Assembly (NCBI GenBank): GCA_012932295.1
Contig: JAAONU010000006.1
Span: 20,290,904-20,354,903 of the forward strand
DNA from: Cyclina sinensis
Lineage: Eukaryota > Mollusca > Bivalvia > Venerida > Veneridae
Reading direction: 5' to 3'
DNA length: 64,000 bases
Shown: in pieces, positions 1 to 11,900 of the stretch
Numbering within the stretch: position 1 is the stretch's first letter
How the letters are laid out: each line of letters begins with the position of its first letter
Position numbers and translations under genes: made by a program
Notes under the pieces: model-generated
What the model saw: only the letters and a program-made list of their open reading frames with translations
Told to the model about the DNA's origin: nothing
Database searches by the model: none

Positions 1-117
1 AAATAAAGTAATAAAAGTTAAACCAGATCAGCTATTTTGGGCATATTCAGTCTTGACATTTCTCATATGCATGTACTTTGTTTTATATAATTATGGTGCT
101 AGGGCGGCCTTGCGCAG

Positions 118-3100
118 TTGGATGAACAGTTGTCCATATTTGATTACAAAAATAACAGGCAGAAATGGCAAGACACACTGGCAAAACAAAAGACGGCATG
201 GCCTGCGGGTGAACTTTTGTTTGTTTATTTTCTTTTAAATAGCACCCATAAGTTAATTCAAACAGATTTAGTTATTAGATTTGCAACTGGTAATAAGTAA
301 CGGTTATAGATGATAATTTAACAAGCATTTGAAAACTAGTTAAGCAGTCATCGAACGTGATGATTCTAAGTTGTAAGAACTTGTATAATAAATGAGTCTA
401 AACTAAACTAAAACTGGTTAGCAATGCCGTACAATGGTCGGTATGACAACTGAAATATTCATAATCAAATAATATTCGAGCCTTTGAGTATGTGTATGTT
501 CTAAAGTCAAATACATTTGTACTTGATTATTAAAACATGGTTCCTTTTTTGGGAGGTGCGAAATATTTACGTGATTACAAGAGAGCGCTTTGTAACCTAT
601 GCATTTAAATATGTTTACCTGTGACATTGGCATATGTAAATTCGTTCTATATTTTTATTTAATAACACGGACAAAGGACAAGAAATTCCTTGTAAAATGT
701 AGTTTCTGTACTCTAACAAAATTACTCTACCTCTCACTAGCTATGTTAACTTACAGGAAAGGAGTTTGGGTACCATGCCCTCACATTTGGTTTGTATGTT
801 GACGAATTGATACAACATGCAGATCCTCAACACAGAGACACCAATACCGTGTTTGAGGAGGAGATCGCCATACCTCTAGGTACCTACTGATCAAAGCAAG
901 TAAAACCCCGAAATAGAAATTAAGGCATTAAGATTCCCCTGAACAAAATTCAGCTCAACTATTGCGGCCTTTTCTGCATAGTGGGTTCAAATTATCGTTG
1001 ATTTGAATTGAAATCTACTTCAAAATCATTTCATGCTGAAAACATTGAGCCCTGCCAATATTTCTGAAACTGTTTAGTCTTGTGTTAGTGATATATTTTA
1101 TGATGCCGTAGTTTATTATGTGATGTATATCATTCAGACAGAAACAACGGTAGGCTTTCAAGCGCCAGTTTGCATGGCAGACAAAAATACTATAGAAAGT
1201 ATTAAGGCATTAAGAATTTAAGCCCATGAATTGTGGCTTTTATCCTTTTTCATGACACCTATTAACTGTGCAGAATGAAGTAACATGCTAAATCAGTGTT
1301 GTTTTTAAGGACCTGACACAGAAACTTTGAATTCTGACAATGTTTTCCCTCTACTGCAGGTATAGATTTTCGTATGAGACTACCCCTACAGGAAGCTTAC
1401 CGCACTGCTCGGCTGGTTCCTCGCTCAAAGTTTCAGCTGTTATTTGATGCGTTTATATACAGGAGATATCTTATGCCGATCTATGAGATTGTTTTTCATC
1501 CGGACTCTCTTATGGCAAGGTCGGTGTCTCCAGTCAAGGAGTTTGCTCAGGTGAGTGTTTGCACAGCACTGCAGCGCAAGTTTATTATCATCGTCTCACA
1601 TGGTACATCTGTATAATATATACAGAGATTTTTATCAGCTTAACTTGACTGCATTTTAGTAGTAGAGTATCAACTTATATAATAATATAAGCAGTATCAT
1701 TAATGTTTTAGTTCTCTGTTGTTTTAGACGAGCATTTTGTGACGTGTAGTGTGAACTTTTATTTTATGCCTACCAATGAAATATAGGGAAATATCAGTGA
1801 GATAAAAGTGATAATACACTGTTTTGAATCAGTGAAATTACCATTTTGATAATACACTGTTTGTGCCGGAACTACTGCTTGATGAAACTTCAGGAATTTC
1901 CCCACCACGTAAATACAAGAGAATCAGACTGTGACAGCGAGTGAAATTTATTTACCTTGTTAAATCCAATTATAATATTGAATTCCTGAGCCTAACTAGT
2001 TGTGAACAATGATGAAATTCGCCATAAATTATTTAAAATGTCTGATTTGTTTACATAACTGATATGGACAATATCCAATATGGCCGACTTTCAGTTCAAT
2101 TGATTAAATATTACTCGGTATTAATCCGCTTTTATAATTAAAGTATGTATGGCTAAAATTCAATAAATATTGATAAACTGTGTAGAGAAAAATAAATGTT
2201 ATTTGATGAAAGTGTATTCAGTTTATTTCAGCAGAAGTAAAGTTATCATATGTATTGGAGATTGTCTGCACTTTTTTTGTGCGGAGTAACCAAAGTACGC
2301 ATTAACTGATTTGGGGCTCACCATGGGGAATTTATTGAAGGCCCTGATTAAAAAAACCATTTTTGACGTGTTGGCATAAAATAAAAAGAAAATTTGTTTG
2401 TTTTTTAGTGGAAGATAGGAATTTATTTCATCTCGTGAACACCATATGTTTATATTTTCACTCGTGGCTGCGCCACTCGTGAAAATATCACATATGGTGT
2501 TCACTCGATGAAATAAATTCTCATCTTCCACAAAAACAAACAAATATCCTCTATATATTGTTTTGTGAATTGCTAGGTTAGTGCATCTTTTAGATGTAAA
2601 ATGGTAAGGTATTTTTCGAATTATATAGGAGTTTTTAAAATATAATATCACTGTGGAATGGCCAGAAATCAATTACTGTTCTATTTCAGAGAACAGACGT
2701 TTTGAACAACCCATATATAAGAGAGGTAACAGTATCCTCCCTTTCTGGGACCGGTACCGCTCGAGGACTTGCGAAAATGTACGGCATTCTTACAAATGGC
2801 GGTGAACATGATGGGTACCAGTTATTGTCACGTGATTCTATTGATCGTCTGTCCAAACCAGTTGTTAGTGGACGGGATTTTGTCATGCGTACTGGGGAAG
2901 AGTCCCTTGTTGGTCTAGGAACCTTGTACAGGAACAATCCTTGGGTATGAACATTGTTTTTGTTGAATGGGCAGATAAATAGTGTACATTGGTAACGTTC
3001 AACCTAGTTTTTGATCACCCCACCACCACTCCTCTATTCATACAATTTATCACCTTTCGACGGTAAACAACGAAGTATCATGTACCTGTACACCAAAAGT

Positions 3101-3588
3101 GTCTCTGAAATGGGGTGTTATCACACAAAAATAAATAATTATGAATAAATAAATAATAATGAATAAGCATAAAAAAAGGAATACAGCGAAAATTCTCAGA
3201 AGCAAATACTTGTTATTCCTCGTTCTCCTATTAGGAAGTAAGCCCTTCTCACGATTCTGGTTAAAAAGGTTCCATTTAGTATAAATGGAGTGTATATTAA
3301 AACTGTTTATATTTTTTGCATTCCAATGAATTTCTTTTGTAATCTGTTGCCTGTTTTACAGATGTTGCTATTATTGTTATTATGAATATTTTTATCCAGG
3401 GTGAGCGTACAGTTGGACATACGGGTCATGGAGGCCAAGTTGCTATTGGAGACATAAAGAATAATTTAGGCATTGCCTACCTTACTAATCATCTGACAAT
3501 TCATGGTGTAGCAGACGATCCGAGATACCAGGATCTAGAACAAGCTTTATACCAGACTATACAAACAATAGAAAATAGAAATAAATAA
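118..3588 (+). CDS. Serine beta-lactamase-like protein (class C / LACTB family), 3' five exons, 5' partial
   Basis: Exons read as 118-208, 757-879, 1360-1550, 2690-2944 and 3400-3588, all with AG/GT borders and matching phases, giving 282 residues to a TAA. Recognisable stretches are LDEQLSIFDYKNN..WPAG, KEFGYHALTFGLYVDELI, VKEFAQ..NNPYIREV and a final GHTGHGGQ. In class C beta-lactamases and family VIII esterases the third active-site motif (KTG) often becomes HxG; HTG here fits that position. The SxxK nucleophile motif must lie in exons left of the window, so catalysis cannot be judged. Animal members are usually annotated beta-lactamase domain-containing proteins; substrates are mostly unknown and peptidase or esterase activity is possible. 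Introns rule out recent bacterial transfer. An AATAAA overlaps the stop region (about 3582). Family call is firm; exact paralogue is not. Confidence 0.88.
2392..2545. repeat. 154-bp palindromic (foldback/MITE-like) element in beta-lactamase intron
   Basis: Two arms of about 75 bp face each other around a GGCTGCGCC centre near 2467-2475. The left arm runs ATTTGTTTG..GTGGAAGAT..GTGAACACCATATG..TTTTCAC..GTGGC and the right arm is its reverse complement with roughly ten differences. Such foldback units are common in marine invertebrate introns (from memory). It lies in the intron between the third and fourth exons seen here, about 145 bp before the acceptor. Confidence 0.8.
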
Positions 3589-3915
3589 ACAGAATCTTCT
3601 GAAAAAGTGTGTTAGAATTTTATACAAGTATACTCTCGATGTTTTAGTGTGCAATCAATATTGATGTCGACGCTTCATGAAAAAAAAAGTGTCGCCCCAT
3701 CCCAGGTCACATCACTTTTAGGTTTCTACTACATTTCTACTTTTTCTAAATAGTCGACTGACAGAGCAATTTAGGCCAGAGCAAAAGTATAGACCAAGTG
3801 ATCTAGTTTATTGTCAATTGTCCATCTATTTTTACCACTCGTTCAAGGAGTCATCCAGAACAGAATTGCTAGACACGTTCTCAATATTAAGATATTAACA
3901 ACGTTATTTAGAAAG
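3589..3915. other. 3' flank of beta-lactamase-like gene, no feature seen
   Basis: AT-rich DNA downstream of the stop codon with a short A-run at about 3681. It probably includes the 3' UTR. No coding potential recognised. Confidence 0.5.
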
Positions 3916-4292
3916 AATAACGTTGTGACAGATAACATTGTGACGAATAACATTGTGAACAGATAACATTGTTAAGGATTACATTGTGACAGATAACATT
4001 GTGACGGATAACATTGTGACGGATAACATGGTGACAGATAACATTGTGACGGATAACATTGTGACGGGTAACAGTGTGACGGATAACATTGTGACAGATA
4101 ACATTGTGACGGATAACATTGTGACAGATAACTTTGTGACTGATAACATTTTGATGGATAACATGGTGACGGGTAACATTGTGACGGTTGAAATTGTGAC
4201 GGGTAACAATGTGAACAGATAACATTGTTAAGGATTACATTGTGACAGGTAACATTGCGACGGATAACTTTGTGATGGATAACATTGTGAAC
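3916..4292. repeat. 15-bp minisatellite, unit like GATAACATTGTGACG
   Basis: About 25 tandem copies of a 15-bp unit (variants GATAACATTGTGACA, GGTAACATTGTGACG). Because 15 is a multiple of three, all frames stay open and give periodic pseudo-peptides such as MTDNIV; these are not genes. A variant block containing GTTAAGGATTACATTG occurs at 3971 and again at 4227, 256 bp apart, so part of the array was duplicated as a larger block. Confidence 0.93.
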
Positions 4293-5330
4293 GGAAGAAC
4301 AGGCGACCGGATATTTACTGTTTTATAACCACGACAAACACTTGACTGTGATATACGCATATAATTTTACTATATTTGTATATTGATATTATCTGTGCTC
4401 AAAAATATTTCCATTTCATTAATACAGAGCGTTGGACCGAAGATCCGTTAAAAGTAATTACGACTAGTTCATCTTGACGCTCTAGATTTTCTACATGACA
4501 GTTTGACATCTAACTGAAATTCCAAACCAAACAACAAAAGATGACACACCAAACACGTTAATTATGCAGACAAACTTTGACCGGATAATGAAAATACATT
4601 GTAAACAGTGTTACAATTAAAAAATCAAATTGGCTTAACTAATGTTAAGGTGATATATAATTTTACGGACCTTTGAAAAGAGATATCGACAGAGAACGCA
4701 GTCCAAAGTCAATATCATTTTTTTCAACGTCCGCAGAACTACATATCGAATACGCCATCAGTCCTTATGTGTGTTTAAAAGACCAAATAATTACTAGTAT
4801 ATAAGTGTCTATTTACAGTACAGTGTAATTATTTAGCATTGTTTTCACTTGCTGGTCATTGTCTGTCGCGATTGTAATCTTTTGTAAATTTGAGTAAATT
4901 GACATGATTTTAAACTGATATTTATTCATATATATTATGTATATATCTCATATGCGTTCGCTTATTGTGTCCACATGACACCACCAAAATAAAAAGAATC
5001 ATCATAAAACGTCCAGTCGCTTTCTTATTCCATTCCCACTTCTATGAAATCACAAGCAAATATGGCATATATACATTTCCTTCCCATACATTATTTTACT
5101 TTCATTTCAACTCGAGGAGTTTGCTATATTTCATGTTCCGGATGTGTGATAAACGTGCGGGCAAAAGCGATGCGATCGCAACAACATGTGCTTGAATTTT
5201 GTGTATGAAGGAGTAGTTTGTTAACCAAAATGGGAACAAAGGTTTGAAGCTACATTATGTGACCACTAGTGTGATTCCCATTTTGCCCGCTTGGTGTTTA
5301 AGAAACCCTTTTTATTTGTAAAAAATAGAC
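4293..5330. other. Intergenic, nothing recognised
   Basis: AT-rich sequence with no convincing exon, RNA gene or mobile-element end on either strand. Confidence 0.5.
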
Positions 5331-6233
5331 ATAATGGCACTTTATTGATCTTGCTGAGCTGACGGGTGCCTCTCTATAACGGGTTGAGCAAACTTGATAC
5401 AAGACCATCTAAAGATGGTACACACCAACTTTGGTGATGATCCATCCATTGTTCATGAAAAGAAGTCCTTTAAGGCATTTCTATATATATATATATCTCT
5501 GGTAGCCCCTAAAAGGAACAGATCACATTAATTTGAGCAAAGTTGATAGAAGGCCATGCTACAAACAAAGGTTTTTGATTATCCATCCATTGTTTCATCA
5601 GAAGATGTTAAAAGGTATTTCTATTTTTAGTTCCTCCAGACTCTTCAAGGGGCCGACAAAATTTATTTGAGCAAATTTGAGGTCTGTAATAATGTTATTA
5701 ACGAAGTTTGGTGATGATCTGTCTATTGGTTCATGAGAAGAAGATGTTTAAATGTATTTATGTTTTAGCTTTAGTGGCCTTTTAAAGTGATCGACCAAAT
5801 TTATGAGTGCAAATTGGTAAAGGACATTCTAAAGGACGCTATAAACTAAGTTTGGTGATGACTTATCTATTGACTCATGAGAAGATGTTAAAAGGTAGTA
5901 CTTTTTTAAGCTCAAGAGGCCCCTTAAAGGAGCCAACCAAACTTATATGAGCAAAACTGATAGAGGACATTCTAAAATTGCTACAAAGCAAGTTTGGTGA
6001 TGGTCTGTCTATCCATTTGTTTACCATAAGAAGATGTTTAAAGGTTTGTTTTTTTGTAGATCTGGTGGCCCCTATTAGGGATCAGATGCCATTATATGAA
6101 CAATTTGCAGAGTTTGAAGTAAATCTGACCAGTACTTTAAAAGGAAAAGACCATTGCTGACACCGGGCGACGGACTACGGACGGTTAATATAGAATTAGC
6201 TCACCCTGAACCTTTGGTTCTGGAGAGCTAATA
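5330..6233 (+). repeat. Tandem ~120-bp degenerate units ending in (GGAC)-rich run and terminal hairpin
   Basis: About six diverged units share AAGTTTGGTGATGAT..TCTAT..TTCATGAGAAGAAG and ..GGTGGCCCCTTAAAGG. The right end reads GGGCGACGGACTACGGACGG, then AGCTCACCCTGAACCTTTGG, then a hairpin around GAACCTTTGGTTC, ending GAGAGCTAA. This is the same end plan as the elements at 10968-16740, 41871-44461 and 57609-58780. The left border is indistinct. Confidence 0.7.
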
Positions 6234-7700
6234 AAAGAATGTTACTATGTCTTAAAACGTATCTGTACCGAAGGTTCAAACGCCGGCAATAAAGGTAGAA
6301 GTGAAAGCACCAGGTCATATTGAAAACGAGGACTTCCTTCAGTGTTGGCGTATGGTCGTATAGTCGCATTCATGACAATCGGTTGACAGACGTTGCTGCT
6401 TAATTTGCTTAACCTCTATATAGTTTATATTTTAAACTTCTTTAAATGATCCCGAATATGTAATAAACCAGTAAATTCACGAAGTTCGCATGACGATCTC
6501 TTATACGAGAATAATAAGAGCTACACTCTATTCTAGGCCTTTAGAAATGAACATCGAGAAGACATATTTACAGTATTGGGCAATTTTGGTTACATTTATT
6601 TCTATTAAGGGGAGAGGAAGACCATCAGTATAATCCGTTTTTCCCTCTTACTGTTTAACATGTCTGAATCGACATTATAGAATCTGCTCCCATCCGTGTT
6701 TGGGCTAGAAAAAATAACCGAATGTTTAAAGAAATAGATATTTCACAAAGATTTGAATTTGATTTAAGACCTTTTGTCATACTTCTTATGAGACAAGTAT
6801 TATCGCTTTAATTTTTTCTACTGCTCTTTTAAAAAATAAAGTTATTTAAACATTTTTTATCGTTTTATTTAATATTCAGTTGCATTATGCGCCAAAAACA
6901 ACAACAAAAACACGCTTGTTGACAACGGGTCACAAAACTTCAATCATCCAATCATTCATTCATACATTAAAAAACGAAAAAAAAAATTAACGACATATAT
7001 CGTAAATATTAATATCCTCATGCCGTACTGTCATTTCATGGCAGACTCGACTAATTTTCACCAGTTTAACACCGAACTGTGCCATTTCATTACACAATTT
7101 CACTGTAAAAACATAAAGCACTTTTATATTGCTTCCTTGCGTCAGATTAGCTCTTTAACTGACCTGCTTAAACTAGGAGTGAAATTGTGTTATAGCCTTG
7201 ATACAACCAATATGCTGAAAAAGCAGAAAGTAATTTTGCAAGCTAATCCAATTATTTGAAAACTGAGTTAAATTTAATATAACTGAAACTGTTTATAAAG
7301 TGTTGGTGTACGTTTTCATTTTAGCACTGTATGATTAAATGATAATATCAACATAACACATGGTACAAAGGTTATCTTTTAGAGATGAGTTAAACTATAT
7401 TCTAACAGTATCTGCATTTCGCCGACAATAAACAAAGAAGAAATTGAACATGATACAAGCGTGCGACCGCTGACGTCACTGCGAACGCCACTGTTAAATA
7501 GCGCACATACTTGCGCCCTTCATAAATATACGTACGTGTTAGAATGGAAACAGATTTTGAAATTTTCGTGATCTACCGTCGTATATATAACGGTGTCTGG
7601 TTCAAATGTGTTATTATTTAATAACTCAGGCCTACTGCCTTCTTGATTAAATTACTACGCGTCTGAACTCGACAACGTGATTTAATCGACGGTATATCAC
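6234..7700. other. Intergenic, nothing coding recognised; one CRE-like palindrome
   Basis: No gene seen. TGACGTCA at 7471-7478 is a perfect cAMP-response-element palindrome next to GCGC-rich sequence, but no transcript start can be assigned, so a regulatory role is speculative. Confidence 0.4.
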
Positions 7701-7746
7701 TCAAACCTTAAATCTGTTTCCTAAATTTAAACCGTTCTGTGTTATA

Positions 7747-8950
7747 GAAGAATCAGTACCATGTTCACTGTTTGGTATGTTAGAAGAATCAGTACCATGT
7801 CCACTGTTTGGTATGTCAGAAGAATCAGTACCATGTCCACTGTTTGGTATTTCAGAAGAATCGGTACAATGTCCACTGTTTGGTATTTCAGAAGAATCGG
7901 TACAATGTCCACTGTTTGGTATTTAAGAAGAATCAGTACCATGTCCACTGTTTGTTATTTTAGAAGAATCAGTACCATGTCCACTGTTTGGTTTGTCAGA
8001 AGAATCAGTACCATGTCCACTGTTTGGTTTGTCAGAAGAATCAGTACCATGTCCACTGTTTGGTTTGTCAGAAGAATCAGTATCATTTTCACTGTTTGGT
8101 TTGTCAGAAGAAACAGTACCATATCCACTGTTTGGTATGTTAGAAGAATCAGTACCATGTCCACTGTTTGGTTTGTCAGAAGAAACAGTACCATATCCAC
8201 TGTTTGGTATGTCAGAAGAATGAGTACGATGTTCACTGTTTGGTATGTCAAAAGAATCAGTACCATGTCTACTGTTTGTTATTTCAGAAGAATCAGTACC
8301 ATGTCTACTGTTTGTTATTTCAGAAGAATCAGTACCATGTCCACTGTTTGTTATTTTAGAAGAATCAGTACCATGTCCATTGCTTGGTATTTTAGAAGAA
8401 CCAATACAATGTCCACTGTTTGGTATGTCAAAAGAATCAGTACCATGTCTACTGTTTGTTATTTCAGAAGAATCAGTACCATGTCTACTGTTTGTTATTT
8501 CAGAAGAATCAGTACAATGTCCACTTTTTGGTTTGTTAGAAGTATGAGTACAATGTCCAAGGGTTGTTATTTTAGAAGAATCAGTACAATGTCCACTGTT
8601 TGGTTTGTTAGAAGTATGAGTACCATGTCCACTGCTTGTTATTTTAGAAGAATCAGTACAATGTCCACTGTTTGGTTTGTTAGAAGTATGAGTACAATGT
8701 CCAAGGGTTGTTATTTTAGAAGAATCAGTACAATGTCCACTGTTTGGTTTGTTAGAAGTATGAGTACCATGTCCACTGCTTGTTATTTTAGAAGAATCAG
8801 TACAATGTCCACTGTTTGGTTTGTTAGAAGTATGAGTACAATGTCCAAGGGTTGTTTTTTTAGAAGAGTCAGTACAATGTCCACTGTTTGGTTTGTTAGA
8901 AGTATGAGTACCATGTGCACTGTTTGGTGTATTGGAAAAATCAGTAGTAT
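7747..8950 (-). repeat. 36-bp coding minisatellite in receptor tail, ~33 copies
   Basis: The unit on the minus strand encodes 12 residues such as NSGHGTDSSDKP. About 28 copies are inside the receptor frame; five more lie beyond the TAA at 7925-7923 and remain in frame. A higher-order unit of 144 bp (four 36-mers) repeats three times, marked by CCAAGGGTTG at about 8557, 8701 and 8845. All frames of a 36-bp unit can stay open, which explains long spurious plus-strand ORFs here. Confidence 0.95.
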
Positions 8951-11900
8951 TTGTACCATTTTTTCTTTCTCGACTTTTATGTAAAACAGATCTCTTTCTA
9001 ATGTCGTTTGCATTCTCACTGGATTTTAATAAACGCTTTCTTTGATGCTTTGACCTAAATTCTCTGCACAATGACAAAATATGTCGATTTACTACAAATG
9101 CAAGCATAATGAACACACCCTGACCACCGTTTAAAATGATGAATATGTAAGAAAACGCTTGAATGCCAGTCCAAATATAAAGAAAGCCAAACAGCCATGT
9201 ACTTCCGGTTATTGTAGACAATTTTGCAAAAATAGCTATATCGTTTCGATCATGTTGAACGTTCTTGCGAATATTTGGTTGACCTCTAATTTTTATGACA
9301 ACAAACAAAAACATCAAAAGATTTACAACTATCACAAAAAATACCGGAATGCCAAAAGTGAACAGAACTTTTTCTCTTGATACAATATAACAGAATTTCC
9401 CACCATATCCAAGGTTTCCATCGATAAAATGAGAAGAAATAACATTTGCAAGAACAAATGCTACGGACATAGTACACACATAAATATGGTATGCGATCAA
9501 TCTTTTCCATCCGGGGCCCACAAACAATTTCCTTGTCCGAGATAGAACACGAAACATATGGTATGTGCATACGTTCATCAAAAATAATGTGTATAACCAA
9601 GAGAAATGAATGAGAAGCCCAACAATTTTGCAAGACAGTGAGATCTGCTGAAACGGTGCCAAACTACCAACTAGTAACAATACTTGAGATATCATTAAGG
9701 AAGCCGCGAGGGACATATTATTTTTACCTGGTAAAGATGTTCTTAATTTAGAGAATATACTGAATATAATAAGTGTTATAAGCAAACAGACGATTGACAA
9801 GAAGCAGCTTAAAATGGAGACTATGATTTCAGTATTTAACGATCTTTTCGGCCGCAGATGATCTACAATCTTCCTAAATGTTTCTACACAAATCATTATA
9901 TGAAGAGGGTCAGTGAAGTAATACTTGTCACTTTGTACATTCATATTTTCAAATTTAAGTCCGTCGACAGAACGTGTCCAGGAGATATCTAGCTTAGAAA
10001 CATTAACTTTCGGACAGTCTGAGAGTTGAATGACATTAATTTCTTTATGTGCCATCAAACAGCTTTGACCAGGCGAGTACTGTAAAGAATATGGTAACAA
10101 TGTTAAACCATCTGTGTCACTAAGCGCATATTGCGACAAAATTTCTACTTCAAGATTTATGAACCTGTCTGATTTGTAATCGTAATATGAATTTCTCATA
10201 GGCAGTAAGTCTTCAATTAGTTTGAAAATTCGATCATCGTCATCCATTACATATACTTTAAACTTCGTCGATTCATTTCTTCCAAAGAAACTTTCAAAAG
10301 ATGTTCCTTGAAGCTTAAGAAGGTGTCCTGCAGTGGTCCACGGCTGGATGCTGTTTTCTGCTAAACAAACTCTTGCATCAACATACAGCAATGCTGTCTG
10401 TGGCAGGTCCTTTGACACACTCTCGTCGTAGTGTTTGTTCACTTTAAATGTCATTTGTGAGTCACATAAATCCATAGACGGATACATTTCTTGAAACATC
10501 CGTTGTATCTCGTGCAACAAACTAGAATGGGTTTGAAAAGAGTCAGCAATCGTTACTTGTGTCACAGGTTTCACTCTTATGTACAAGATGTATTTGAAAT
10601 AATTTTCCACGCTATCGTATAGGTTGACACATTGCCCATTCCGTACCATTCTCATTTCCGAACAGAACAAGTCTTTACACTGATCCTGAAAAAGAAGACA
10701 AATACGAAAAGAAAGTTTCAATTTTACTTAATGCCTAGCGTCCCCAAAATTAGACATAGGCAAACAGTGCAGACCCAGATCAGACGCCGCAATACGCGGC
10801 GTCTAATCAGGGTCTATACTGTTTGCATAAAAGACTGACTTCCCTAAATAGAATGAAATTGGAAATTTATACCAGAAACCCTTTTAATTGAAAATGGACT
10901 TGTCCAACTAAGAAGGATGGCATCATCCATTAGGCATAAATGGGTTAAATATCAGGGAAGATCGAATAAACAAGAGAGCCATGACGGCCCTAAATCGCTC
11001 ACCTGAGTCTCATTGCTCATATTACAAATATCGTTATTGGTTTTTATGGGTGCAAGTTTGAATAAGCTTGCAATAAGTTTGAAGACACTGGGTGTAATGG
11101 TACTCAAAATTTTTAGCAAAAATAGTTTTACTCTACAGGTCCCTGTGACTTTGACCTTTGACCTACAGACCCCCAAAACAATAGAGTTCTTCTAATATAA
11201 TTACCCTGTACAGTTTGAAGGTTCTGGGTGTAATGATACTCCAGTTACTAAGAAGAAATAGTTTTGACTCTACAGGCCCCTGTGATCTTGACTTTTGACC
11301 TACTGACCCCAAAAATAATTGGGTTCTTTAATTGAGTAAAGAAAATCATCCTATGAAGTTTGAAGGCTCTTGGTAAAATGGTACTCCAGTTACTGAGCAG
11401 AAACAGTTTTCACACTAGAGGTACCTGTGAACTTAACCTTTGACCTATGGACCCTAAAAACAAAAGGATTCTTCTAATACAATTATCCTATAAAATTTGA
11501 AGGCCCTGGATGTTATGGTACTACAGTTACTCTGCAGAAATAGTTTTCACTCTACAGGTCCCTGTGACCCTGACCTTTGACATACTAGCCCCAAAAACAA
11601 TATGGTTTTTTTATTTAGTAAAAGAAAATATCCTATGAAGTTTGGAGGCTCTGGGTGAAATGGTAATCCTGTTATTGAGTGGAAACGGTTTTCACTCTAG
11701 CGGTCCCTCTCACCTTGACCTTTGACCTACTGACCCAAAACACAAAATGAATTTTTGTGTACTCAATAAGGGCAATAACCCTGTGAAGTTTTAAGTCTTT
11801 GGGTCAACTGGTACTCAAGTTATTGAAAGGAAACGAGGTGTGAAAGCAAACAAACAAACAGACACCCATGGACAAGGCAAATACAATATGTCTCCATCAG

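Noticed and set aside
118..3588. Recent bacterial transfer of a beta-lactamase
   Set aside because: At least four introns with consistent phases and base composition like the surroundings; the family is an old one in animals.
3908..4225. Periodic peptides on both strands of the 15-bp repeat
   Set aside because: Unit length is a multiple of three; all frames are open by construction.
7761..8984. 407-aa plus-strand open frame (..MSTVWYVRRIST.. repeats)
   Set aside because: It is the complement of the receptor tail minisatellite; a stop-free 36-bp unit keeps several frames open. No domain, and the minus frame is the one continuous with 7TM sequence.
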